Of a DNA stretch of 9,058 nucleotides, positions 1-6,496 are shown piece after piece. The notes under the pieces were generated by a model. That model was given only the letters and a program-made list of their open reading frames with translations. It made no database searches and was not told the origin of the DNA. Source of the DNA: Pseudomonadota bacterium (lineage in GTDB: Bacteria > Desulfobacterota > Desulfovibrionia > Desulfovibrionales > Desulfovibrionaceae). The position numbers and the translations under genes are program-made. The DNA is taken from NCBI GenBank assembly GCA_023399375.1, contig JAEWPX010000112.1:1-9058 (forward strand), given 5' to 3'. Numbering within the stretch: position 1 is the first letter of the stretch; every line of letters starts with the position of its first letter.

Positions 1-30
1 GGGAACCCCTTTTTGAAAAAAGGGGTTCCC
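1..30. terminator. Perfect 14-bp inverted repeat, likely terminator of an upstream gene
   Basis: Arms at 1-14 and 17-30 are perfectly complementary (GGGAACCCC plus a T run against an A run plus GGGGTTCCC), with only two bases between them. The T and A runs lie inside the stem, so no separate U tract follows on the + strand. The element sits at the window edge before the first gene, where a terminator of a gene to the left would lie. Direction cannot be decided because the pairing is perfect on both strands. Confidence 0.6.
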
Positions 31-42
31 TCCCCGCGCCCC

Positions 43-69
43 TCCCTCCCGAAAAACTTTCGAGGGGGG
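43..69. repeat. Second, imperfect hairpin next to the first
   Basis: Arms at 43-54 and 58-69 pair around a three-base loop (AAC). The inner five pairs (CGAAA/TTTCG) are perfect and the outer part is C-rich against G-rich, with one C:A mismatch and two T:G pairs on +. It could be part of a compound terminator with the hairpin at 1-30, or a repeated intergenic element. Nothing here shows which. Confidence 0.35.
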
Positions 70-108
70 ATGGCGGCTTCCCGAACGGTCCTTGCGACGA
101 GTCTTCGA

Positions 109-142
109 GGAGAAATCCCTTTCTCCAAGGACACAGGAGAAA
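109..142 (+). promoter_or_regulatory. Competing hairpins over the ribosome binding site of the Nif11-like gene
   Basis: The heptamer GGAGAAA occurs twice, at 109-115 and at 136-142. The second copy contains the Shine-Dalgarno sequence of the gene starting at 146. Between them TTTCTCC (120-126) is complementary to both copies. Pairing with the upstream copy gives a 7-bp hairpin with a 4-base loop and leaves the ribosome site open. Pairing with the downstream copy (9-base loop) would mask it. The pairings are seen directly; the switching role is inferred. Confidence 0.4.
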
Positions 143-145
143 AGC

Positions 146-394
146 ATGACGCTCGACAACGTGCGCCGGCTCTACGAGCGCTTCGATACGGACAAGGAAC
201 TGCGCGCCAAGCTGTACGCGGCCGCCGGCCCCGAGGGACGCGACGCCGTGCTGCGCGAGGCAGGACTTTATTTCTCCGACGTCGAATTCGACGAGATGGA
301 AAGCGTGCTCCACGTCAAATGCCAGACCCACGAGCAGGCCGAACGCTTTTTCGAATTCCGCGACTGGTGGAACTTCCTGCGCCACTCGTCGTAA
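146..394 (+). CDS. Small Nif11-domain-like protein
   Basis: This 82-residue protein has an N-terminal stretch (residues 1-50) resembling the Nif11 family: an LDNV start, a D-x-E-L-x-x-K-L helix around residues 15-23, and an EAGLYFS segment at 38-44. Nif11 domains occur in small proteins of unknown function near nitrogen-fixation genes and as leaders of some ribosomally made peptides. There is no double-glycine cleavage site and no Cys/Ser/Thr-rich core (one Cys, residue 59), and no maturation enzyme nearby, so a peptide-precursor role is unlikely. The tail (60-82) is aromatic-rich and charged. The ATG at 146 is chosen because AGGAG (135-139) lies 6 bases upstream. The stop is 14 bases before the next gene, whose ribosome site abuts it, so the two are very probably co-transcribed. 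Confidence 0.75.
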   Translation: MTLDNVRRLYERFDTDKELRAKLYAAAGPEGRDAVLREAGLYFSDVEFDEMESVLHVKCQTHEQAERFFEFRDWWNFLRHSS

Positions 395-408
395 AGGAGG
401 CCGCCGCC

Positions 409-1101
409 ATGGCCGATTTTCCCCTGCCGCAATGCGCCCTGTGCCCCTACGACTGGTCCGAACGCTTCTGCCGCACGGGCAAGGGCAAAGCCCCCAAGGA
501 CTGCCCGTCGCTGCGCATGCGCGACATCACGCAGGACGCCGTGGCGCGCAGCACCTCCCCGGAACTCGGCCCCTTCGCCAAGGCGGCCTCGGTGCAGGAA
601 GCCACCTGCTACGGCGGCCGCGAGGCCGGCTACGACGCCGTGCGCGCCATCAAGCCCCGCATCGTGGAGATCGTGGAGTTCGCCCGGCGCATGGGCTACG
701 CGCGCCTGGGGCTCGTCTTCTGCATCGGCCTGCGCAAGGAAGCGGCCGTGGTCCACGAGATCCTGGCGGTAAACGGCTTCGAGGTCGCCTCGGTCTCCTG
801 CAAGGTCGGCAGCGTGTCCAAGGCCGTCCTCGGCATCGCGCCGGAAGAGCAGGTCGATCCGGCCGCGGCGCACGAAACCATGTGCAACCCGGTCATGCAG
901 GCGCTGGCCGTCAACGCGGCGCAAACGGACTTCAACGTGCTGCTCGGGCTTTGCGTCGGGCACGATTCCCTCTTCTTCAAGCACGCCGCGGCCATGGGCA
1001 CGGTGCTCGCGGTCAAGGACCGCCTGCTCGGCCACAACCCCCTGGCCGCCATCTACCAATACGACAGCTATTACCGCTATCTCAAGAAACCGTTGCCTTG
1101 A
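409..1101 (+). CDS. DUF1847 family cysteine-rich protein
   Basis: This 230-residue protein matches the DUF1847 family, found mainly in anaerobes and thought to bind metal; its function is not known. The N-terminus carries C9, C12, C21 and C32 in a zinc- or Fe-S-like cluster. Further cysteines are C67, C105 (in FCIGLRKE), C131, C159 (in MCNP) and C182 (in GLCVGHDS). The family-typical end VKDRLLGHNPLAAIY lies at about 202-216. There is no signal peptide or membrane segment, so it should be cytoplasmic. The ATG at 409 is preceded by a very strong AAAGGAGG (393-400) with 8-base spacing. An in-frame extension to position 13 is open but has no coding character and runs through the hairpins and the Nif11 gene in another frame. 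Family assignment is firm; function is unknown. Confidence 0.85.
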   Translation: MADFPLPQCALCPYDWSERFCRTGKGKAPKDCPSLRMRDITQDAVARSTSPELGPFAKAASVQEATCYGGREAGYDAVRAIKPRIVEIVEFARRMGYARLGLVFCIGLRKEAAVVHEILAVNGFEVASVSCKVGSVSKAVLGIAPEEQVDPAAAHETMCNPVMQALAVNAAQTDFNVLLGLCVGHDSLFFKHAAAMGTVLAVKDRLLGHNPLAAIYQYDSYYRYLKKPLP

Positions 1102-1155
1102 TCCGTCCGCGCCGGGGTTTCTTCAAGGGGGGTTAGGTTACTTTTTGGTGAGTGC

Positions 1156-1186
1156 TTGACAAAAAGAATCCAGTCCCCTCTATACA
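1156..1186 (+). promoter_or_regulatory. Sigma70-type promoter of the emrAB pair
   Basis: A perfect -35 TTGACA (1156-1161) is followed by a -10-like TATACA (1181-1186) with 19-base spacing; the overlapping TCTATA at 1179 would give 17. Transcription would begin near 1190-1194, leaving a leader of about 85 bases before the emrA start. The promoter lies inside the longest open frame for emrA (GTG at 1152), which argues against that upstream start. Confidence 0.6.
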
Positions 1187-1190
1187 TACC

Positions 1191-1210
1191 GTCTCCTCTC
1201 CCTTGGAGAC
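1191..1210 (+). promoter_or_regulatory. Leader hairpin upstream of emrA
   Basis: GTCTCC (1191-1196) and GGAGAC (1205-1210) are perfectly complementary around an 8-base loop, right at the predicted 5' end of the emrAB transcript. An alternative pairing, CCCTT (1200-1204) with AAGGG (1215-1219), overlaps it. A role in mRNA stability or regulation is possible but unproven. Confidence 0.3.
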
Positions 1211-1277
1211 TGGGAAGGGCCGCGTCTCTCATGTCGTACTTCCCAAAGACGCTCAAACGGCCCGGAGCCTCGACGGT

Positions 1278-2375
1278 ATGCCCACATCGCCTTCAGATCC
1301 CCAGGACGACGCCGTGCGTCCCGAGACGGTCGTTGCCGCGCCGGCCCCGTCCGGCAGGCGTCGCCGCCTGCGCACCCCCCTGCTCCTGCTCGTCGCCTGC
1401 GGCGTGCTTGCCGGAGCCCTGGCCTACTGGCGCCACGCCAGGCAGTTCGAATCCACCGACGACGCATTCATCGCCGGCCACGTGACCACGGTCTCGCCCC
1501 AGGTCGCGGGCCGGGTCATGGAAGTGCCGGTCGCGGACAACCAGATGATCCGCCAGGGTGACGTGCTGCTGCGCATCGACCCGGTCAATTACCGCAATCT
1601 CCTGGACACGGCCCGGGCCGCCCTGGACACGGCCCGGCGCAACCTGGACGAGGCCGTCTCCCAGCAAGGCGCAGCCCGCGCCACGGCCGAGGAATCCGGG
1701 GCCCAAGTGGCCTCGGCCCAGGCCACCTCGGACAACGCCGAAAAGGAGCGCGCCCGCTACGACAAGCTGCTCCTCCAGCGGGTGGTGTCCCAGGAGGCCA
1801 AGGACAACGCCGACACCACGGCCCGCACCACCCGGGCCGCCCTGGACGTGGCCCGCAAGCGCCATGCCGCCGATCTGGCCCAGGTCGGGCTGGCCGAGGC
1901 CGGCATCGCCACGGCCAAGGCCAAGGTGGCCGAGGCGCAGACCGCCGTGGAACAGGCCGCGCTCAACCTGGCCCACACCGAGGTTCACGCCCGCGTCGCC
2001 GGCCGGGTGACCAACAAGGCCGTGGAACCCGGGGACTACCTGCAGGCCGGCCAGGGCGTCATGAGCCTGGTCCAGCCCGACGTCTGGGTCGTGGCCAATT
2101 TCAAGGAGACGCAACTGACGCGCATGCGCCCGGGACAGCCGGCCACGGTCGAGGTGGACGCCTTCCCGGACCGCGTGTTCGAGGCCCATGTCGACAGCAT
2201 CCAGCGCGGCACCGGCGCGGCCTTCAGCCTCCTGCCCCCGGAGAACGCCACCGGCAACTACGTCAAGGTCGTGCAGCGCGTACCCGTGAAGATCGTATTC
2301 GACCACGCGGCCGGGGACGCGGTTCCGGCGCTTGCGCCGGGCATGTCCGTGGTGCCGACCGTGCGCGTGCGTTAG
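1278..2375 (+). CDS. emrA: EmrA-type periplasmic adaptor (HlyD/MFP family) of a drug efflux pump
   Basis: This 365-residue membrane fusion protein would link the inner-membrane pump encoded next to it with an outer-membrane channel. It has a basic cytoplasmic tail (GRRRRLR, 26-32), one membrane anchor (about 33-51), and the EmrA-typical STDDAFIAGHVTTVSPQVAG (59-78) opening the lipoyl-like half motif. A long Ala/Gln-rich coiled coil spans about 105-233, followed by the second lipoyl half and a beta-barrel. TGNYVKVVQRVPVKI (325-339) is an EmrA hallmark. The ATG at 1278 is chosen because an upstream promoter covers the longer frame's GTG start and GGAG (1264-1267) precedes the ATG by 10 bases. 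The stop is 14 bases before emrB. Family is certain; the exported compound is unknown. Confidence 0.9.
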   Translation: MPTSPSDPQDDAVRPETVVAAPAPSGRRRRLRTPLLLLVACGVLAGALAYWRHARQFESTDDAFIAGHVTTVSPQVAGRVMEVPVADNQMIRQGDVLLRIDPVNYRNLLDTARAALDTARRNLDEAVSQQGAARATAEESGAQVASAQATSDNAEKERARYDKLLLQRVVSQEAKDNADTTARTTRAALDVARKRHAADLAQVGLAEAGIATAKAKVAEAQTAVEQAALNLAHTEVHARVAGRVTNKAVEPGDYLQAGQGVMSLVQPDVWVVANFKETQLTRMRPGQPATVEVDAFPDRVFEAHVDSIQRGTGAAFSLLPPENATGNYVKVVQRVPVKIVFDHAAGDAVPALAPGMSVVPTVRVR

Positions 2376-2389
2376 GCGGTCCCGCATCC

Positions 2390-3973
2390 ATGGCGAACCA
2401 GACGGCTTCCGCCGCTCCCTGGCAACCCCAGGCCAATCCCTGGCTGATCGCCGCGGCGGTCATGCTGGCCACCTTCATGGAGGTCCTCGACACCTCGGTG
2501 GCCAACGTGGCCCTGCCCTACATGGCCGGCAACCTCTCGGCCACCCAGGACGAATCGACGTGGGTGCTGACCAGCTACCTGGTCAGCAACGCCATCGTGC
2601 TGCCCATGACAGGCTGGCTCAGCAGCACGTTCGGCCGCAAACGCTTCCTGATGCTCTGCGTGACCGGCTTCACCCTGGCCTCGGCGGCCTGCGGCGCGGC
2701 CCCGACCATGGCCGTGCTGGTGCTGGCCCGGGTGCTCCAGGGCGCAGCCGGCGGCGCGCTCCAGCCGCTGTCCCAGGCCATCCTCATGGAGAGCTTTCCC
2801 CCGCAAAAGCGCGGCATGGCCATGGCCGCCTTCGGCATGGGCGTGGTGGTGGCCCCCATCGTCGGGCCACTGCTCGGCGGCTGGATCACGGACAACATGT
2901 CCTGGCGCTGGATCTTCTTCATCAACCTGCCCGTGGGCGTGGCCGCCCTGCTCATGTGCCGGACGTTCCTCGAGGACCCGCCCTACCTGTCGGAAGCCAA
3001 GTCGCGCCGGGGGGGCAAGGTGGACTACCTGGGCTTTTTCTTCATGGTGGCGTGGCTGTCCACCTTGCAGATCGTGCTGGACCGGGGGCAGGAAGTGGAC
3101 TGGTTCGCGGCGGTCTGGATTCGCTGGTTTTCCGGCATAAGCCTCGCGTCCATGCTCGCCTTCGTCTTCTGGGAGCTGCGCACCGAGTTTCCCCTGGTCG
3201 ACCTGCGGGTGCTGCGCGACCGCGATTTCGCCGCCTGCACGGCCATGATCGCCGTGGTCGGGGTGGTGCTTTACAGCGCCATCACGCTGCTGCCGCTTTT
3301 TCTGCAAAACCTCATGGGCTACTCGGCCTTCGACAGCGGAATGGCCCTGAGCCCCCGGGGCATCGGGGCCATCATCGCCATGATCGTCGTGGGGCGGATC
3401 ATCGGCAAGGTGGACAACCGGCTGCTCATCGGCGGCGGCTTCATCCTGATGGCCTATTCGTCCTACCGCTTCGCGGAAATCGACCTGAACATCTCGATCA
3501 TGGCCATCATCTGGCCGAGCGTGCTCCTGGGCCTGTCCATGGCCATGGTCTTCGTGCCCCTGACGACGCAGGCCATGTCCAACCTGCCGAACGAGCAGAT
3601 CGGCAACGCGGCCGGCATCTTCAACCTCATGCGCAATATCGGGGGGAGCATCGGCATCGCGGCGCTGGTCGCGGTGGTGACGCGGGGCGCGCAGGCGCAC
3701 CAGGCGCTGCTCGCCGGGCACCTGCGCCTGGACAACCCGCGCTTCCAGGCCCACCTGCAAGCCTTGCAGGCCTACCTGTCCCAGCATGCCGACGCCGTGA
3801 CGGCCAAGCTCAAGGCCCTGGGCCTTTCCTACGACCTGCTCATGCAGCAGGCCACGCTCCTGGCCTACATGGACAGCTTCCGGGTGCTGGCCTACCTGTG
3901 TCTGTGCTGCATTCCGGGCGTGCTGCTGCTGCGGCGGGCGAAAAAGGGCGGCCCGAGGGCCATGGCCCACTAA
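2390..3973 (+). CDS. emrB: EmrB-type MFS multidrug transporter (DHA2, 14 membrane segments)
   Basis: This 527-residue protein is the proton-driven inner-membrane pump partner of the adaptor upstream. DHA2 signatures are clear: LDTSVANVALP (33-43) in the first membrane helix, motif A as GWLSSTFGRKR (75-85), a motif-B-like region LARVLQGAAGG (112-122), and antiporter motif C within GMGVVVAPIVGPLLGGW (149-165), followed by the SWRWIFFINLPVG block. A long predicted periplasmic loop precedes the last helix, as in EmrB. Length fits the family (about 510-530). The ATG at 2390 has only a weak, distant ribosome site (AGGCGG near 2375), so translation is probably coupled to emrA, whose stop is 14 bases upstream. 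No outer-membrane channel or regulator gene is adjacent. Confidence 0.92.
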   Translation: MANQTASAAPWQPQANPWLIAAAVMLATFMEVLDTSVANVALPYMAGNLSATQDESTWVLTSYLVSNAIVLPMTGWLSSTFGRKRFLMLCVTGFTLASAACGAAPTMAVLVLARVLQGAAGGALQPLSQAILMESFPPQKRGMAMAAFGMGVVVAPIVGPLLGGWITDNMSWRWIFFINLPVGVAALLMCRTFLEDPPYLSEAKSRRGGKVDYLGFFFMVAWLSTLQIVLDRGQEVDWFAAVWIRWFSGISLASMLAFVFWELRTEFPLVDLRVLRDRDFAACTAMIAVVGVVLYSAITLLPLFLQNLMGYSAFDSGMALSPRGIGAIIAMIVVGRIIGKVDNRLLIGGGFILMAYSSYRFAEIDLNISIMAIIWPSVLLGLSMAMVFVPLTTQAMSNLPNEQIGNAAGIFNLMRNIGGSIGIAALVAVVTRGAQAHQALLAGHLRLDNPRFQAHLQALQAYLSQHADAVTAKLKALGLSYDLLMQQATLLAYMDSFRVLAYLCLCCIPGVLLLRRAKKGGPRAMAH

Positions 3974-4013
3974 CCCGCTGACGGTTTTTTTCAGAAATAC
4001 GATCGTATTTTTT
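3971..4013 (+). terminator. Probable emrB terminator region with 7-T run and a second T run
   Basis: Immediately after the emrB stop, CCG-CTGA-CGG is followed by seven T (3985-3991). A perfect AT-rich palindrome (3995-4010) running into six T (4008-4013) comes next. The first stem is short, so termination is inferred mainly from the T runs and from the convergent gene beginning its 3' end at 4026. Confidence 0.4.
3995..4010. promoter_or_regulatory. Perfect 16-bp palindrome AAATACGATCGTATTT
   Basis: The sequence is fully self-complementary with no spacer. Its size and symmetry look like an operator for a dimeric regulator (TetR-like), and it is followed by an AAGGAG ribosome-site-like stretch (4014-4019). 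However, it lies between two convergent gene ends, where a terminator is expected. Only two G:C pairs per arm outside the GATC centre make it a weak terminator stem. Both readings remain open. Confidence 0.45.
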
Positions 4014-4025
4014 AAGGAGCGCGAC

Positions 4026-5324
4026 CTAGTCCTCGATGCCGTTGCGGTCGTCGACGACGCGCTTGGTCTTGCCGCAGCTGCGGGGGAGACTCCCGGGCGG
4101 CAGGATGTGCACCACGCCGCGCACCAGCAGGTGCTTGCGCATCTCGATGGAAATGGCTTCGGACAGGTTCTGGTCCAGGTCGGCGCTCGACGTCGGTTTG
4201 CGCTCGACCTTGACCACCATCTGGTCGCGGCCGTCGCGGCGCAGCAGGCGGATCTGGAACTCGCTGTCCACGTCGCGGAATTCCTCCAACACGCTCGCGA
4301 TCTGGCCGGGGTAGATGTTGACGCCCCGGAAGATGAACATGTCGTCGGAGCGGCCGCAGATGCGGTCGTGGCGCGGCAGCGAGCAGCCGCACGCGCACGC
4401 CCCGGGCAAAAGCCGCGTCAGGTCGCGGGTGCGGTAGCGCACAAGCGGCACGGCCTCCTTGCACAGGCTCGTCACCACCATCTCGCCCACCTCGCCCGGC
4501 GCGACCGGGGCCAGGGTCACGGGATCGAGCACTTCCAGGATGAACTTGTCCGCCCAGTAGTGCACGCCCTGGTGCGCGGAACATTCCAGGCCCATGCCCG
4601 GGCCGTAGAGCTCGGTCATGCCCGTGATGTCGAAACTCTCTTCCAGGCCCAGCCACTTCTCGAAGCGGCGGCGCATCTTGTCGGTGTGGGTCTCGGCCCC
4701 GAAAATGACTTTCCTCAGCTTCAGGCGCTTGCGCAGGTCGCGCTTTTGCACCTCTTCGGCCATGAGCAGCGCCATGGAGGCCGTGGCGCACAGGCATGTC
4801 GTGCCCATGTCCTCGAGCAGCTGGATATGGATTTCCATGTTACCCGGCCCCACGGGCAAAGCCATGGCCCCGAAGCGCTCGCAACCGAGCTGGAAGCCCG
4901 CGCCGGCCGTCCACAGGCCGTAGCCCACGGCGATCTGCACCCGGTCCAGGGTCGTGAGCCCCGCCAGCTCGTAGCAGCGGGCGAACAGGTCCTTCCAGGT
5001 GTCGATGTCTCGTTGCGTATAGGCGAGGATCTTGCGCTTGCCCGTGGTGCCGGAAGAGGCGTGGATGCGCACCACCTGCTCCTCGGGCACGCAGAGAAGC
5101 GGCAAGGGGTAGCCGTCGCGCAGGTCCTCGACCGTGGTCACGGGCAGGCGGCGCAAATCGTCCAGGGAAAGCGTCTGTCCCGGCTCGTAGCCGATGCCCG
5201 CCAGGCGCTCGCGGTAGACGGGGCTGCCGGCAAAGGCGTGGCGGCAGGTCCAGTTGAGGCCGTCGGTCTGGATGGCGGCCAATTGATCGGGGGAAAGGTC
5301 CGGCAAAAAACGATAAGAACTCAT
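4026..5324 (-). CDS. paaK: Phenylacetate-CoA ligase family enzyme (ANL superfamily)
   Basis: This 432-residue AMP-forming ligase would join an aryl or other organic acid to CoA using ATP, in the cytoplasm. The phosphate loop is SSGTTGKRK (90-98). The A5-type motif is ITGMTELYGPG (233-243), then YRTRDLT (297-303) and the hinge region GRSDDMFIFRGVNIYPGQI (324-342). The C-terminal subdomain ends with the lysine-bearing CGKTKRVVD (417-425). A cysteine group CACGC (310-314) matches the Cys-rich loop seen in many PaaK homologues. Length is typical. The ATG at 5324 has GGAG 6 bases upstream (5334-5331). It lies 34 bases after the EamA gene on the same strand, so both likely share a transcript. Many anaerobes carry several PaaK paralogues with unproven substrates, so phenylacetate itself is not assured. 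Confidence 0.88.
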   Translation of the reverse strand: MSSYRFLPDLSPDQLAAIQTDGLNWTCRHAFAGSPVYRERLAGIGYEPGQTLSLDDLRRLPVTTVEDLRDGYPLPLLCVPEEQVVRIHASSGTTGKRKILAYTQRDIDTWKDLFARCYELAGLTTLDRVQIAVGYGLWTAGAGFQLGCERFGAMALPVGPGNMEIHIQLLEDMGTTCLCATASMALLMAEEVQKRDLRKRLKLRKVIFGAETHTDKMRRRFEKWLGLEESFDITGMTELYGPGMGLECSAHQGVHYWADKFILEVLDPVTLAPVAPGEVGEMVVTSLCKEAVPLVRYRTRDLTRLLPGACACGCSLPRHDRICGRSDDMFIFRGVNIYPGQIASVLEEFRDVDSEFQIRLLRRDGRDQMVVKVERKPTSSADLDQNLSEAISIEMRKHLLVRGVVHILPPGSLPRSCGKTKRVVDDRNGIED

Positions 5325-5358
5325 GGCGGGCTCCGAAAAACGAGATCGGTTGGGGCTT

Positions 5359-6225
5359 TTATCCGAAAACCGCGATAAAGAAAACGCCTGCGACCATCAA
5401 AAGCGCCCCGGGCAGGCGATGCGCGAGGTCCGGCTCGCGCAGGACCAGCGCGCCGAGCAGCACGCCGAAAACGATGCTCAACCGCTTGACCGCAATGACA
5501 TAGGACACCTGCGTCAGCGGCAAGGCGTGCATCTGGCAGACGATGCCGACGGCCTCGAGCAGCCCGGCCACGACCACGGGCCAGGGCGGCAGCGGCAACC
5601 GACGCCCGGCTCGCGATTTTTTCACGAGGCGCGGCCCGAGCAGGGCGAGGAAGGTGGCGGTATAGACCGCCGCCCCCCAGAAAAGCGGCGACGAGGCCCG
5701 CAGCCCGAGCTTGTCGAGGTTGGCCCCGATGCTCCAGATGGCGGCCACGGCGAGCATGAGCCGCGGCCCGCGGCGCGTCCACAGCGCCTTGATCGGGCCG
5801 AGCACGCCGCTCTTGCGCTCGCGCAGGTTGAGTACGTACGCCCCGGCGGCCACCAGGGCGATGCCGCACAGCCCGCCCGGCTCGGGAAATTCGCCCAGGG
5901 TCAGGGGCGAGGTGATGAGCAGGAAAAGGGGCGTGAAGGCCAGCATGGGCAGGGTCAGCGACAAATCCCCGGCCTTGAGCGCGAGGCCGTAGAGCCAGTA
6001 GGTTACGCCGCCGAGAACCCCGCCCACGGCAAGCCAGGTCCAAAAGGACGAGGCGAGGGAAACGGGCGGCCCCGCGGCCACGGCCAGCCACAAGAATACC
6101 GAGGCCGACAGGCAGTAGCCGATCATGGCCGTAGTCGCGTCCAGCGCGGCCATGGACCGCTTGAGAAAGGTGTCCTTGACCGCCTGGGTCAGGGCCGTGA
6201 CGCACGAAAGCGCGAACCAGTTCAT
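5359..6225 (-). CDS. EamA/DMT-superfamily transporter
   Basis: This 288-residue protein is almost entirely hydrophobic and appears to have ten membrane helices in two related halves, as in EamA (drug/metabolite) permeases. The second half carries the typical stretch with VSYVIAVKRLSIVFGVLLG, followed by a short loop (REPDLAHRLPG) and a final helix. It would move a small metabolite across the inner membrane; the substrate cannot be read from sequence. The ATG at 6225 is preferred over a GTG 27 bases upstream because the GTG has no ribosome site and the protein aligns as a helix from MNWFAL onward. The ATG has only a distant GAGG, which lies in a hairpin flush with the start codon. Its stop is 34 bases from the ligase start, suggesting an operon. 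Confidence 0.85.
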   Translation of the reverse strand: MNWFALSCVTALTQAVKDTFLKRSMAALDATTAMIGYCLSASVFLWLAVAAGPPVSLASSFWTWLAVGGVLGGVTYWLYGLALKAGDLSLTLPMLAFTPLFLLITSPLTLGEFPEPGGLCGIALVAAGAYVLNLRERKSGVLGPIKALWTRRGPRLMLAVAAIWSIGANLDKLGLRASSPLFWGAAVYTATFLALLGPRLVKKSRAGRRLPLPPWPVVVAGLLEAVGIVCQMHALPLTQVSYVIAVKRLSIVFGVLLGALVLREPDLAHRLPGALLMVAGVFFIAVFG

Positions 6226-6243
6226 GAGGCGTTGCGCCGCCTC
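6226..6243 (-). promoter_or_regulatory. Hairpin directly before the EamA start codon
   Basis: Read on -, GAGGCG (6243-6238) and CGCCTC (6231-6226) pair perfectly around a six-base loop, and the second arm touches the ATG at 6225. The only Shine-Dalgarno-like bases (GAGG) are in the first arm. Folding would hide the ribosome site but also bring it nearer to the start; the effect is uncertain. Confidence 0.3.
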
Positions 6244-6353
6244 GCGTCGCACGACGGCGCGGCGCGCAGCGAAAAGGGGTTGGCGGGGATCATGGCGGCG
6301 CGAAGGACTCCGTGGGCGTTTTGCCGAATGGACCCGACGCCGGCGGCCGGGCG

Positions 6354-6366
6354 GGATACCCTATCC
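6354..6366. promoter_or_regulatory. Interrupted palindrome GGATACCCTATCC in a divergent intergenic region
   Basis: GGATA (6354-6358) and TATCC (6362-6366) are inverted around CCC, in the 271-base gap between the divergent EamA and PH-like genes. Its position suits an operator. It is short and has no recognised binder. Confidence 0.25.
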
Positions 6367-6421
6367 GGCAACCCGCGCCGGGGCAAGAAAACGCTCGCGG
6401 CTGGCGCGGCCGGGCCGGCCA

Positions 6422-6458
6422 TGTTATCCTGGCCGTCGGCGCGAGGCACGGCCTCGCG
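6422..6458 (+). promoter_or_regulatory. Possible extended -10 promoter and leader hairpin for the PH-like gene
   Basis: TG at 6422-6423 followed by TATCCT (6425-6430) forms an extended -10 element; the -35 region (CTGGCG at 6401) is poor. Just downstream, CGCGAGGC (6440-6447) and GCCTCGCG (6451-6458) make a perfect 8-bp hairpin at the likely 5' end of the mRNA, 38 bases before the start codon. This promoter is tentative. Confidence 0.3.
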
Positions 6459-6496
6459 TCACGACCCGCGACAACCCCGACGCAAAGGAGCGCCGC

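Noticed and set aside
13..408. In-frame upstream extension of the DUF1847 gene giving a 362-residue product
   Set aside because: It crosses two hairpins and the Nif11 gene in another frame, its residues are arginine/proline-rich without family match, and a very strong ribosome site precedes the ATG at 409.
1084..1123. 8-bp inverted repeat AAGAAACC/GGTTTCTT around the DUF1847 stop codon as a terminator
   Set aside because: The loop is 24 bases and partly coding, and the T run (1142-1146) is about 18 bases beyond the stem; too weak to call.
1152..1277. GTG start at 1152 for emrA
   Set aside because: The likely promoter (TTGACA at 1156, TATACA at 1181) lies inside this stretch, so the codons could not be transcribed from it; EmrA similarity begins well after 1278.
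2372..3970. Long open frames antisense and out of frame to emrB, emrA and paaK
   Set aside because: Expected shadows of GC-rich coding sequence; the real frames have clear family motifs and ribosome sites.
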